NCBI GenBank assembly: GCA_038043465.1
Contig: JBBTBX010000006.1
Location: 404,066 to 468,065 of the forward strand
DNA from: SXRF01 sp038043465
Lineage (GTDB): Bacteria; Pseudomonadota; Alphaproteobacteria; Rickettsiales; SXRF01
DNA length: 64,000 bases
Direction: 5' to 3'
Part shown: positions 35,726 to 44,124 of the stretch, in pieces
How the letters are laid out: each line of letters begins with the position of its first letter
Numbering within the stretch: the stretch's first letter is position 1
Translations under genes and position numbers: made by a program
The notes under the pieces: model-generated
Databases searched by the model: none
The model's input: only the letters and a program-made list of their open reading frames with translations
Told to the model about the DNA's origin: nothing

Positions 35726-36431
35726 ACATCTTCCTCGCTTTTTCTAAACCTTCCTGCGTGTCTACACCGAGTGGTATAGTATCAACCACCGCTACATCAA
35801 TCCGCATTCCTGCTTCCAATGCCCTAAGTTGCTCTAATTTTTCCCGAAGTTCAAGCGAACTTGGCGGCATACTTACAAATTTTTCTAAAGCCGCGCGCCG
35901 ATAAGCATAAATTCCAATATGATGGTACAATTCCCCTTCGCCATGCGGAATGGTTGCGCGGGAAAAATATAGCGCACGCCCCCGTGCGTCCATAGCAACC
36001 TTAACCACCGACGGATCAGTTCTCTCAGCCTCATCAGTTATAACAGCAGCCAGAGTTGCAATATCAACCTCTTTATTTTCTAATACTGCAAATAGTTTTT
36101 TGATAATTTGTGGATCTAAGCATGGCATATCACCTTGCACGTTTATAACAATATCATGTTTCTTTTCGGGATCGATTTTGGTGAGAGCTTGAAAAATACG
36201 GTCAGAACCGGATGGTAAATCAGCATCGGTAATAATAGCTTCGCCACCGGCATCTTTAACCACCTTTGCTATTTCCTGCCCGTCACATGCAACAATTACC
36301 TGTCCAATATTTGCCGCCTGCGCCCGCTTCATCACCTGAACAATCATCGGCAACCCGCCAATTAAAGCCATAGGCTTGTCTGGAAGCCGCGTTGATGCCA
36401 TGCGCGCCGGTATTATAATTACTGGGTTCAT
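35715..36431 (-). CDS. kdsB: 3-deoxy-manno-octulosonate (CMP-KDO) cytidylyltransferase
   Basis: Activates KDO for the inner core of lipopolysaccharide. Motifs: IIPARMASTRLPDKPMALI, SGSDRIFQAL, VINVQGDMPCLDP, and HIGIYAYRRAALEKFV. Length 238 is normal. Together with lptD this shows an LPS-bearing outer membrane. Divergent from the cytochrome c gene. Confidence 0.94.
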   Translation of the reverse strand: MNPVIIIPARMASTRLPDKPMALIGGLPMIVQVMKRAQAANIGQVIVACDGQEIAKVVKDAGGEAIITDADLPSGSDRIFQALTKIDPEKKHDIVINVQGDMPCLDPQIIKKLFAVLENKEVDIATLAAVITDEAERTDPSVVKVAMDARGRALYFSRATIPHGEGELYHHIGIYAYRRAALEKFVSMPPSSLELREKLEQLRALEAGMRIDVAVVDTIPLGVDTQEGLEKARKMYGF

Positions 36432-36542
36432 AATTTCTGATATTTCAATTTCTTCTAGTAAAACTTCTTATTGAATAGATAGAATGGCTATATTATAAAG
36501 ACAACCAATTATTACTTAAGCAGTTTTTGGAGAAGTTTTATT

Positions 36543-37085
36543 ATGTCAGGTGGTAATTTGGAATTTAATAAGGTAACTGGCGCGGTTTTACTTGCGGGAA
36601 TTATTGCAATGGTTTCTGGATTGGTGAGCGAAGGGCTTTACTCTGGCGGTGAAGGTGGACATGGTGCTGAGCCTAAGCGTGGCTTCAGCATCGCTGTTGC
36701 TGATGCCCCAACCGCAAGTGGTGGCGCGCCAACTGCGGAAGAAAAACCGGTTGATATTGCGTCTTTTATGGAAAAGGCAGATGCTAAGGCTGGTGAGGGT
36801 TTGATAAAGAAATGCACTTCCTGCCATAGCTTTGACAAAGGTGGAAAAAACGGTGTTGGTCCGAACCAGTGGGGATTGGTTGGCAGTCATTTCGCGCATA
36901 GTGATGGGTATGCTTATTCGGCAGCTATTATGGCGATGAAAGATAAAAAATGGAATCCGCAGGAGCTTTCGGATTTTCTGGCAAATCCTAAAAAATCTAT
37001 CCCAGGAAATAAAATGTCTTTTGCTGGTATGCCTAACCCGCAGGATAGGGCTAATTTGATAGCTTACTTAAGTACACTGAAATAG
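36543..37085 (+). CDS. Membrane-anchored class I cytochrome c (CycM-like)
   Basis: N-terminal membrane anchor (GAVLLAGIIAMVSGLV), a flexible Ala/Pro/Glu linker, then a heme c domain with CTSCH at residues 91-95, GVGPNQWGLVG and the Met-ligand segment PGNKMSFAGMP. This pattern matches alphaproteobacterial CycM, which passes electrons from the bc1 complex to terminal oxidase. A GGAGAAG ribosome site precedes the ATG. Followed by the NfeD/SPFH genes. Confidence 0.9.
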   Translation: MSGGNLEFNKVTGAVLLAGIIAMVSGLVSEGLYSGGEGGHGAEPKRGFSIAVADAPTASGGAPTAEEKPVDIASFMEKADAKAGEGLIKKCTSCHSFDKGGKNGVGPNQWGLVGSHFAHSDGYAYSAAIMAMKDKKWNPQELSDFLANPKKSIPGNKMSFAGMPNPQDRANLIAYLSTLK

Positions 37086-37107
37086 TTTTTACTCGAGGAG
37101 AATATAA

Positions 37108-37590
37108 ATGATTAGTCTAATAATTATCTGGTTAGCACTGGGCGCGGCTTTTTTTATTGCCGATAAATTTACGACAAAATACAACCTTATTTATGCTTCT
37201 TACGCTGCTTTCACCATAGCAGCTTTCCTTATGACTGGAATTATGAGGGTGCCAGAAGGTGAAACTCAGGGGTATTATGAATATTTTATCATAGCGGAAA
37301 TAATCTGCTTCGTGGTGGCGATATTTGCTTGGAAATATCTATTTCGTGATGTGGATGCGAACGCAGGTATGAGTCAGGAAGACAAGGAATTCTATAAGTC
37401 AATAAAAGATAAAACGGTGGAAGTTGCAACTGGAGGTATCAATTCTGTGAGTGGCGGTTCAGTTGTTTTTGCCGGTAAAACCCTGAAGGCTCGTTTTGCA
37501 CCAAATGCCGACTCAGAAAGCGTTGAAGCCGGGGCTAAAATGCTGGTCAAGGAAGTAGATGGCGATACACTTGTTGTCACCCCTAAATAA
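37108..37590 (+). CDS. NfeD-like membrane protein 1
   Basis: A 160-residue protein with three or four N-terminal membrane spans and a C-terminal OB-fold-like part (GGSVVFAGKTLKARFAPNAD ... VKEVDGDTLVVTPK) typical of NfeD proteins. A paralogue follows 19 bases later and then an SPFH protein; NfeD and SPFH partners form membrane microdomain assemblies. GAGGAG ribosome site. The N-terminal half is divergent from standard NfeD. Confidence 0.75.
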   Translation: MISLIIIWLALGAAFFIADKFTTKYNLIYASYAAFTIAAFLMTGIMRVPEGETQGYYEYFIIAEIICFVVAIFAWKYLFRDVDANAGMSQEDKEFYKSIKDKTVEVATGGINSVSGGSVVFAGKTLKARFAPNADSESVEAGAKMLVKEVDGDTLVVTPK

Positions 37591-37609
37591 TGGAGGTTAA
37601 GATAGCAAT

Positions 37610-38062
37610 ATGGAGCATAATGTAATGATTGTCTGGCTGGTTGTTGGCGTCATCTTTCTTATCGCTGAAATTGGTGTTCCGGGTGTTGGCTTGCTGTTTG
37701 CCGGTTTAGGCGCACTTACGGTTGGTATGGGGCTGAATTTTTTGCTTATTCCATTAGATGATATTTTGCTGCAGATACTGGTTTTTGTTGTTTCGACCGC
37801 GCTGTGGGCATTGGTCTTGTGGAAACCAATGCAGAAATTAAAACTGGGGAAAACCAAAGCCTCTTACCATAATATTATTGGTGACACGGCAAGTGTTGGC
37901 GAAAAAGGTATTAGTAAAACTCATGGCGGAGAAGTTGTGTGGTCAGGCGCGATCATGAAAGCAAAGTTGGCGGAATCATCACCTGTAGAAAAACTGGAAT
38001 CCGGTGCGCAGGTGGTTATTAAAGATATTACCGGAAATGTGCTGACTGTAGCTCCTAAATAA
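37610..38062 (+). CDS. NfeD-like membrane protein 2
   Basis: A 150-residue protein: membrane spans WLVVGVIFLIAEIGVPGVGLLFAGLGALTVG, a further hairpin, then an OB-fold-like end (GEVVWSGAIMKAKL ... IKDITGNVLTVAPK). This is the standard short NfeD (YbbK-type) encoded right before an SPFH gene; its C-terminal segment resembles that of the preceding gene, pointing to gene duplication. Confidence 0.88.
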   Translation: MEHNVMIVWLVVGVIFLIAEIGVPGVGLLFAGLGALTVGMGLNFLLIPLDDILLQILVFVVSTALWALVLWKPMQKLKLGKTKASYHNIIGDTASVGEKGISKTHGGEVVWSGAIMKAKLAESSPVEKLESGAQVVIKDITGNVLTVAPK

Positions 38063-38084
38063 CTCAAAAACAAAGGAACTTAAC

Positions 38085-39047
38085 ATGGAATTTTTTATTG
38101 CTATTGGTATTGTCGTACTTGTCGTAATTTTTAATGGCGCGAAAACCGTGCCGCAACAACAGGCATGGATTGTTGAAAGCCTCGGTAAATTTGACCGAAA
38201 ATTAGAACCAGGGCTTAATATAATAATCCCATTCATTCAGCGGGTTGCTTATAAACATTCGCTGAAAGAAATGGCAGTCGATGTTCCTGAACAGGCAGGT
38301 ATTACCCGTGATAACGTTACCCTGAACCTTGACGGTGTGCTGTATGTTCGGATTATGGATCCGATAGCAGCGTCTTACGGTGTTTCTGACCCGATTTATG
38401 CGGTGCAGCTACTTGCACAGACCACCATGCGCTCAGAAATCGGTAAACTTACTCTGGATAAAACCTTTGAAGAGCGTGAAGCGTTAAACGCTAACATTGT
38501 TGCAGCTATTAATCAGGCAGCGCAAAGTTGGGGCATCCAGTGCATGCGTTATGAAATTAAGAACATAACCCCGCCTAATTCCGTTTTGAAAGCGATGGAA
38601 CTGCAAATGGCGGCAGACCGTCAGAAACGCGCAACCATCTTGGAATCTGAAGGTAAACGCCAGTCGCAAATCAACGTTGCCGAAGGTAAAAAGCAGGAAA
38701 TCGTCCTGCAATCGGAAGCATCGCAGATTGAGCAGATAAACCGCGCGCGCGGTGAAGCGGAAGCCATACTTGCCGTTGCTGAAGCTAACGCTAAAGGTAT
38801 TTCCATGATTGCTGAATCCATTCAGCGTGGTGGTGGTTCAGAAGCCGTTTCCTTCAAGATTGCCGAGCAATATGTTACGGCATTCGGTCAGCTGGCTAAA
38901 ACCACCAACACAGTGCTTCTACCGTCCAATCCTGGTGATGCAGGTTCGATGGTGGCGCAGGCACTTACCGTGTTTGACGCAATAAAGAACAGAAACTCTC
39001 CAATGCCACATCAAGAGCCTGGCAAAGGCCCTTGGGGTGGAGCATAG
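38085..39047 (+). CDS. SPFH/band 7 (stomatin, QmcA-like) protein
   Basis: A 320-residue membrane-bound scaffold. N-terminal membrane segment, then VPQQQAWIVESLGKFDRKLEPGLNIIIPFIQRV, DNVTLNLDGVLYVRIMDP and the helical coiled region with ILESEGKRQSQINVAEGKKQEIVLQSEA, all typical of QmcA-type stomatins that control membrane proteases such as FtsH. Encoded with two NfeD genes, the usual partner. Confidence 0.93.
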   Translation: MEFFIAIGIVVLVVIFNGAKTVPQQQAWIVESLGKFDRKLEPGLNIIIPFIQRVAYKHSLKEMAVDVPEQAGITRDNVTLNLDGVLYVRIMDPIAASYGVSDPIYAVQLLAQTTMRSEIGKLTLDKTFEEREALNANIVAAINQAAQSWGIQCMRYEIKNITPPNSVLKAMELQMAADRQKRATILESEGKRQSQINVAEGKKQEIVLQSEASQIEQINRARGEAEAILAVAEANAKGISMIAESIQRGGGSEAVSFKIAEQYVTAFGQLAKTTNTVLLPSNPGDAGSMVAQALTVFDAIKNRNSPMPHQEPGKGPWGGA

Positions 39048-39050
39048 TAC

Positions 39051-39132
39051 GATGACGGATAATGGACGAATGACAAGATTTGTATATTTTCTCACTTTGT
39101 CATCCGCCCTCTGTTATCCGTCATCCGCCTTC
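39051..39132. repeat. Inverted heptamer element at the yejA start and signal peptide
   Basis: Left arm GATGACG GATAATG (then GACGAAT, GACAAG) at 39051-39077; right arm TTGTCAT CCGCCCT (then CTGTTAT CCGTCAT CCGCCTT) at 39098-39132. Reverse complement of the right arm gives ATGACGG ATAACAG ... ATGACAA, an imperfect copy of the left. Both arms are translated and form parts of the N-terminus and the signal peptide (LCYPSSAFA). Confidence 0.75.
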
Positions 39133-40857
39133 GCAGCCCCTTCCCATTGCCTGACGCTTTACGGCGAGTGCAAATATAAAGCTGATTTCAAGCATTTTGA
39201 TTATGTAAATCCCAATGCACCGAAAGGTGGCGCAGTAAAACTTGCCGAAACCGGAAGCTTTGACAATTTAAATCAGTTTATCCTTAAAGGAGTAAAAGCC
39301 CCAGGAATTACCATGATATTTGATTCCCTGATGGTGGCTTCACAGGATGAACCGCAAAGCATGTATGGCCTGATCGCCAGCGCAGTTGATATAAGCGGGG
39401 ATAATTCCAGCGCGGAATTTACCTTGCGTAAAGAAGCTAAATTCCATGATGGAACGCCTATCACCCCTGATGATGTGGTGTTTACTTTTACGATTCTCAG
39501 GGAAAAAGGCGATCCCACTTATAAAATGCTGTTCGCGCCGGTGGTGAAGGTGGAAAAAACTGCACCGGACAAAGTCAAATTCACCTTTAATGAGACAAAA
39601 AACAAAGAACTGCCAATGCTTGTGGCTTCAGTGCCGATTATCTCCAAAGCTTATTACGCCAAGGTTGATTTTGAAAAAACCACTCTGGAGTCACCTCTCA
39701 GTAATGGCTCTTATAAGGTGGAAAGCGTAGAGCAGGGAAAAAATATAATTTATAAAAGAGCTGCTGATTATTGGGCGAAAGACCTGCCGGTAAGCCGCGG
39801 GCAATATAATTTTGATACAATACGCTATGATATGTACCGTGATGAGAACGTAACTCTGGAAGCCCTGAAATCCGGTAATTATGATTTTAGGCGTGAATAT
39901 ATCGCCCGTAACTGGGCAACGGCTTATGACGTGCTGGCGGTAAAGGACGGGCGGATTATAAAACGCGAAATCCCGGATAATACTCCTCAGGGGATGCAGG
40001 CTTTTATATTCAATACCCGCCAGACTAAATTTGCCGACCGCCGGGTGCGGGAAGCAATAGGGCTAACGCTGGATTATGAATGGATAAATAAAACCATTTT
40101 TTATGGCGCATATACCCGTAATAAAAGCTTTTTTGAGAATACTGATTTTCAGTCAAATTCCATACCAGAAGGAAAAGAACTGGCTTTACTTGAGAAATTC
40201 AAAGATGAATTGCCACCTGCCCTGTTCACCCAGCCTTTTGCTAATCCGGTCACTGATGGTTCCGGAAATCCGCGTGAGAATCTGTTAAAAGCCCAGAAGT
40301 TACTTGAAGAGGCAGGCTGGACAGTAAAAGATGGCAAGAGAGTGAATGCCAAAGGCGAGCAATTATCGCTGGAGTTTTTGCTGCGCCAGCCAACTATGGA
40401 GCGAGTAGCTGCACCAATGCGCAAGAATCTGGAGCGTTTGGGAATTGCCTCATCAATCCGCATGGTGGATGATGCACAATATCAGAAACGCACGGATGAA
40501 GGTGATTTTGATATGGTTTCCGTCTGGATTAACCGTGGCGTATTTTTCCCTGGCAATGAACAGATGTCCTATTGGCATTCGTCGCAAGCAGATGTGAAAG
40601 GCAGCAACAATCTTGCTGGCTTTAAAAGCAAGGCGGTGGATGGGGTGTTAGATGAACTTCTCAAAGCCCATGATAAGGATTCGCTGGTTGCTGCCGGACG
40701 GGCGCTTGACCGCGCATTGCTTTGGGAAAATGTGGTAATCCCGCATTGGCATTCAGGCAGCTTCCGTGTGGCCTATTGGGATAAATTCGGCATCCCCGAA
40801 ACCTTACCTAAATATAACCTTGGCTTTCAAGCGTGGTGGGTGAAAGAAGGGAAGTAA
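39052..40857 (+). CDS. yejA: Peptide ABC transporter substrate-binding protein (YejA-like)
   Basis: Periplasmic binding protein of the Yej importer (oligopeptides; microcin C in E. coli). Signal peptide ending SSAFA, mature start HCLTLYGECKYKADFKHFDYVNPNAPKGG, then SBP family 5 blocks: FDSLMVASQDEPQSMYGLIA, FHDGTPITPDDVVFTF and IFNTRQTKFADRRVREAIGL. About 600 residues is normal. Start choices: ATG 39052 (after GGTGGAG) or ATG 39070; a GTG at 39037 is also open. The whole 5' end is made of an inverted 7-mer element. Heads yejA-(Bro-N)-yejB-yejE-(orf)-yejF. Confidence 0.9.
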   Translation: MTDNGRMTRFVYFLTLSSALCYPSSAFAAPSHCLTLYGECKYKADFKHFDYVNPNAPKGGAVKLAETGSFDNLNQFILKGVKAPGITMIFDSLMVASQDEPQSMYGLIASAVDISGDNSSAEFTLRKEAKFHDGTPITPDDVVFTFTILREKGDPTYKMLFAPVVKVEKTAPDKVKFTFNETKNKELPMLVASVPIISKAYYAKVDFEKTTLESPLSNGSYKVESVEQGKNIIYKRAADYWAKDLPVSRGQYNFDTIRYDMYRDENVTLEALKSGNYDFRREYIARNWATAYDVLAVKDGRIIKREIPDNTPQGMQAFIFNTRQTKFADRRVREAIGLTLDYEWINKTIFYGAYTRNKSFFENTDFQSNSIPEGKELALLEKFKDELPPALFTQPFANPVTDGSGNPRENLLKAQKLLEEAGWTVKDGKRVNAKGEQLSLEFLLRQPTMERVAAPMRKNLERLGIASSIRMVDDAQYQKRTDEGDFDMVSVWINRGVFFPGNEQMSYWHSSQADVKGSNNLAGFKSKAVDGVLDELLKAHDKDSLVAAGRALDRALLWENVVIPHWHSGSFRVAYWDKFGIPETLPKYNLGFQAWWVKEGK

Positions 40858-40859
40858 GC

Positions 40860-41402
40860 ATGACGCAAAATAACGCCATAGTTTTATTTAAAGAACAACA
40901 GATCCGCCGTATCTGGCATAAGGATGAATGGTGGTTTTCGGTGGTGGATGTGGTGGGAGCTTTGACTGACTCTAGCAACGCCCGTCGCTATTGGTCAGAT
41001 TTAAAAATACAACTGACTGAAAAAGAAGATTTTTCTGAACTGTACGAAAAAATCGTACAGTTGAAATTACCTGCCCCAGATGGCAAAATGCGCGAAACCG
41101 ACTGTGCAAATAGCGAATCTCTCCTGCGAATTATACAATCCGTTCCCTCCCCTAAAGCTGAGCCATTTATCTTGTCATACCAGCGTAGGCTGGTATCCAG
41201 TAAAAAGGTTAGTCTGGATACCAGACAGCTCAGTTTTCGTAGCCACTCGCTACGCTCATGGATAAAACTGGCTTCTGGTATGACAACATTACGTATAATG
41301 GCAGGCACAGCCCGCAAGGAAACCGAAAAAGAGCTGGGGCGCAGTGTGATTAGTGGCGATAATTACCTTGCGATTGTTGATCTTAAAAAATTGAAGAAAT
41401 GA
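40860..41402 (+). CDS. Bro-N/antirepressor-like protein with central part replaced by a palindromic element
   Basis: N-terminal Bro-N domain (IRRIWHKDEWWFSVVDVVGALTDSSNARRYWSDLK, residues ~15-50) continuing to LLRIIQSVPSPKAEPF, which in phage-type antirepressors is followed by a conserved FKLWLA...GYERVQEIE stretch. Here residues ~105-142 come instead from a 115-bp palindromic repeat, after which the expected C-terminal ending resumes (GTARKETEKELGRSVISGDNYL). So the middle ~100+ residues are lost, yet the frame stays open. AAGAAGGGAAG precedes the ATG, 2 bases after yejA. Probably a decayed phage or antirepressor gene; function doubtful. Confidence 0.7.
   Translation: MTQNNAIVLFKEQQIRRIWHKDEWWFSVVDVVGALTDSSNARRYWSDLKIQLTEKEDFSELYEKIVQLKLPAPDGKMRETDCANSESLLRIIQSVPSPKAEPFILSYQRRLVSSKKVSLDTRQLSFRSHSLRSWIKLASGMTTLRIMAGTARKETEKELGRSVISGDNYLAIVDLKKLKK
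41172..41286. repeat. Palindromic element inside the Bro-N gene
   Basis: Perfect 12-bp termini TTGTCATACCAG (41172-41183) and CTGGTATGACAA (41275-41286), plus an internal perfect pair CTGGTATCCAG (41190-41200) / CTGGATACCAG (41214-41224) and a third hairpin around 41231-41270. The whole 115 bp is translated in frame. Short, non-coding, MITE- or REP-like in build. Confidence 0.88.
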
Positions 41403-41421
41403 GGAATTAGGTATATAAAAT

Positions 41422-41456
41422 CCCGAAGCCCTAATCCCGAAGCCCTAATCCCGAAG
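41422..41456. repeat. Alternating CCCGAAG/CCCTAAT heptamers just before yejB
   Basis: CCCGAAG CCCTAAT, CCCGAAG CCCTAAT, CCCGAAG: five 7-mers ending 7 bases before the yejB ATG, where the ribosome site should be. Same family as the CCCGAAT array in hemF. Confidence 0.85.
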
Positions 41457-41463
41457 CTCGCCC

Positions 41464-42561
41464 ATGCTCAACTACATAATACGCCGCCTGCTCATGATGA
41501 TTCCAACTTTGTTTGGGATCATGGTGCTGAATTTTGCCATTGTGCAGGTAGCTCCGGGAGGGCCGGTTGAGCGCACGCTGGCACAGCTGACTGATGTAAC
41601 TTCCGGACACGCCACTGACCGGATAAGCGGTAGTGGTTCAGATATGGCGGTAAAAGGCGATATAACAAGCACCAACTCGTTATATCGCGGTGGGCGGGGT
41701 CTGGATCCGGAAATCATAGCACAAATCGAGAAAATGTATGGGTTTGATAAGCCTCCGCTGGAGCGTTTCTTTCAGATGATGGGGAATTACCTGCGCTTTG
41801 ATTTTGGCGAGAGTTTTTTCCGCAATGAAAAAGTGGTGGATCTGGTGCTTAAAACCCTTCCTGTGACCATTTCGCTGGGTCTGTGGACTACATTACTGGT
41901 ATATCTAATTTCCATTCCTCTAGGCATCCGCAAGGCCGTGCAAGATGGTTCCAGATTTGATATATGGACAAGCTGGCTGATTATTATTGGCTATGCCATC
42001 CCCAGTTTTTTATTTGCGATTTTACTGATAATAGTTTTTGCCGGTGGTAATTACCTGAGCTGGTTTCCGCTAAAGGGTCTAACTTCCGATAACTGGTCGG
42101 AACTATCGCTTATGGGTAAAATCACAGATTATTTCTGGCATATAACCCTTCCAGTAGTTGCGATGGTCATTAGCGGTTTTGCCAGCCTCACCATGCTCAC
42201 CAAGAATTATTTCCTTGAGGAAATCGGCAAACAGTATGTCCTGACTGCCCGTTCCAAGGGTCTATCGGAGAACCAGGTGCTGTACGGGCATGTATTCCGC
42301 AATGCCATGCTGGTTATCATTGCTGGCTTTCCCAGTGCCTTGCTCAGCATATTATTCACCAGCGCGCTGCTTATTGAGATTGTTTTTTCCTTAAATGGTC
42401 TTGGGTTGCTTGGCTATGAAGCGGTTATTGGGCGCGATTACCCTGTGATATTCGGCACATTATTCATTTTTACCTTGCTCGGACTGATTGCCGGACTGAT
42501 TGGCGATCTGATGTATGTATGGATTGACCCGCGCATTGATTTTGAACGGAGGGATGTGTGA
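41464..42561 (+). CDS. yejB: Peptide ABC transporter permease YejB
   Basis: Inner-membrane permease, 365 residues. Start MLNYIIRRLLMMIPTLFGIMVLNFAIVQVAPGGPVE is the YejB/DppB signature; family-specific insertion between residues 35 and 80; EAA loop near ARSKGLSENQVLYGHVFRNAM. Six membrane spans. No purine-rich ribosome site; 7-mer repeats occupy its place. Confidence 0.94.
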   Translation: MLNYIIRRLLMMIPTLFGIMVLNFAIVQVAPGGPVERTLAQLTDVTSGHATDRISGSGSDMAVKGDITSTNSLYRGGRGLDPEIIAQIEKMYGFDKPPLERFFQMMGNYLRFDFGESFFRNEKVVDLVLKTLPVTISLGLWTTLLVYLISIPLGIRKAVQDGSRFDIWTSWLIIIGYAIPSFLFAILLIIVFAGGNYLSWFPLKGLTSDNWSELSLMGKITDYFWHITLPVVAMVISGFASLTMLTKNYFLEEIGKQYVLTARSKGLSENQVLYGHVFRNAMLVIIAGFPSALLSILFTSALLIEIVFSLNGLGLLGYEAVIGRDYPVIFGTLFIFTLLGLIAGLIGDLMYVWIDPRIDFERRDV

Positions 42562-42566
42562 GAGAG

Positions 42567-42700
42567 GAGTTTAGAGTGTGGAGTGTGGAGTTTAGTATGT
42601 TGTTACATATTAATATAGTCTGGTTAAAATCTTACAGTAACAACTCTGGAATGGATTTTTTATGAAACCTTCCACACTCCACACTCCACACTCTAAACTC
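42567..42700. repeat. Long inverted pair of GAGTGTG heptamer arrays between yejB and yejE
   Basis: GAGTTTA GAGTGTG, GAGTGTG GAGTTTA (42567-42594) faces CCACACT x3 plus CTAAACT (42672-42699) across 76 nt. The 29-nt arms agree at 27 positions, 25 of them contiguous. The right arm is translated as the N-terminus of yejE (PSTLHTPHSK). The hairpin spans the whole yejB-yejE gap. Confidence 0.9.
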
Positions 42701-43723
42701 TTATCTCCCCTTACCCGCAAACGAATTGAGATTTTCCGAGCTAACCGCCGCGGTTTCTGGAGCTTATGGATATTTTTATTTTTATTTCTAGCCAGTCTAT
42801 GCTCGGAAATTATCGCCAATGATAAACCGATAATACTTAAATATAAAAACGAGTTTTATTTTCCTGTATTTGCCACCTATTCGGACAAAGTTTTTGCTGG
42901 CGATTTTGAAACAGAGGCTATTTACCGTGACCCTTTCACAAGCAAAAAAATAGAGGAAAATGGCTGGATGGTCTGGCCGCCAATCCATTTTTTTTACAGC
43001 ACCATCAATTATGACCTTACTCGCCCTGCTCCCTCGCCGCCTACCGCCATCAATATCCTCGGTACCGACGATCAGGGGCGCGATGTATTTGCCCGCCTGA
43101 TGTATGGCTTCCGTATCTCGGTGCTGTTCGGATTGATTCTCACTATTATCAGTTCCATAATCGGGATTTTTGCTGGAGCAGTACAGGGTTATTTTGGCGG
43201 CTGGACAGATTTGTTATTCCAGCGTTTTATGGAGATATGGTCAGGGCTTCCCGAGCTTTTCCTGCTTATTATCCTCGCGAGTCTGGTAACGCCTAATTTC
43301 TGGTGGCTGCTTCTTATTTTGCTACTCTTTAAATGGATGTCGCTTACTGGCGTTGTCCGCGCCGAATTCCTGCGCGCCCGCAATTTTGATTATGTAAAAG
43401 CCGCCCGTGCGCTAGGAGTTTCTGAGCCAATTATCATGGTGCGCCATGTTCTGCCTAATGCGATGGTGGCGGCGATGACCATGATCCCGTTTATAATGAG
43501 CAGCGCGATAACCGCCCTCACCACCCTTGATTTCCTTGGGTTTGGGCTGCCTGTCGGCTCGCCGTCACTTGGTGAATTATTACTCCAGGGAAAGAACAAT
43601 CCCGATGCTCCGTGGCTGGGTTTTACCGGCTTTATAACAATCGCTATGTTACTGGTTCTGATTGTGTTTATCAGTGAAGCAGTGCGCGATGCTTTTGACC
43701 CAAGAAAAGTGATAAAGAATTAG
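42662..43723 (+). CDS. yejE: Peptide ABC transporter permease YejE
   Basis: Second inner-membrane permease, 353 residues. After a repeat-coded N-terminus the family start appears: SPLTRKRIEIFRANRRGFWSLWIFL; then the periplasmic segment, TDDQGRDVFARLMYGFRISVLFGL, and the EAA loop ARNFDYVKAARALGVSEPIIMVRHVLPNAM. The ATG at 42662 follows GGAATGGA; the first ~11 residues have no counterpart in the family. Ends 4 bases into a small convergent gene. Confidence 0.93.
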   Translation: MKPSTLHTPHSKLLSPLTRKRIEIFRANRRGFWSLWIFLFLFLASLCSEIIANDKPIILKYKNEFYFPVFATYSDKVFAGDFETEAIYRDPFTSKKIEENGWMVWPPIHFFYSTINYDLTRPAPSPPTAINILGTDDQGRDVFARLMYGFRISVLFGLILTIISSIIGIFAGAVQGYFGGWTDLLFQRFMEIWSGLPELFLLIILASLVTPNFWWLLLILLLFKWMSLTGVVRAEFLRARNFDYVKAARALGVSEPIIMVRHVLPNAMVAAMTMIPFIMSSAITALTTLDFLGFGLPVGSPSLGELLLQGKNNPDAPWLGFTGFITIAMLLVLIVFISEAVRDAFDPRKVIKN

Positions 43724-44034
43724 TCACGCCAGCAATAATCCTTACCGTCTCCGCCCTTATCATTATCTCTCAAAAGCCTTGGGTGCAGCTTTTCTGTATG
43801 CTTAGTTGGTTTACCTATCTTTTCAGGATCAATGCCAATCGCTAGACCGTCTCCTTCTATCATATTCCATCCACTGTTTTGTTCCGGACGTACTTTAAGG
43901 ATGGCATCTAAATATTCTTGTAGACCTGTTGGCTTAGTTGGTTTAGGTGCTTTTCTAATCCTCTCATCATCATGGTCACCTTCTGGCTTATTTCCAGGTT
44001 TTCTTTCATCATATCCGTAATCTTCCCAACCCAT
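43720..44034 (-). CDS. Unrecognised small charged protein, antisense within the yej cluster
   Basis: A 104-residue, very hydrophilic ORF (MGWEDYGYDERKPGNKPEGDHDDERIRK...) rich in Asp, Lys, Pro and Gly, no membrane segment, likely largely disordered. It overlaps the yejE stop by 4 bases from the opposite strand and separates yejF from the rest of the operon. AGGAAAG stands upstream of the ATG. No family recognised. Confidence 0.55.
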   Translation of the reverse strand: MGWEDYGYDERKPGNKPEGDHDDERIRKAPKPTKPTGLQEYLDAILKVRPEQNSGWNMIEGDGLAIGIDPEKIGKPTKHTEKLHPRLLRDNDKGGDGKDYCWRD

Positions 44035-44124
44035 AAAAAACTTTCCTAATTAAATGCAAAATTGCTAAAAGCATGGTAGATGCTGATTATAGAATATTTA
44101 TCGCCGAATAAACATTAAGATTTG

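Noticed and set aside
41172..41286. Insertion sequence
   Set aside because: Inverted ends but only 115 bp with no transposase; at most a non-autonomous MITE-like or REP-like element. No transposase gene was found anywhere in the window.
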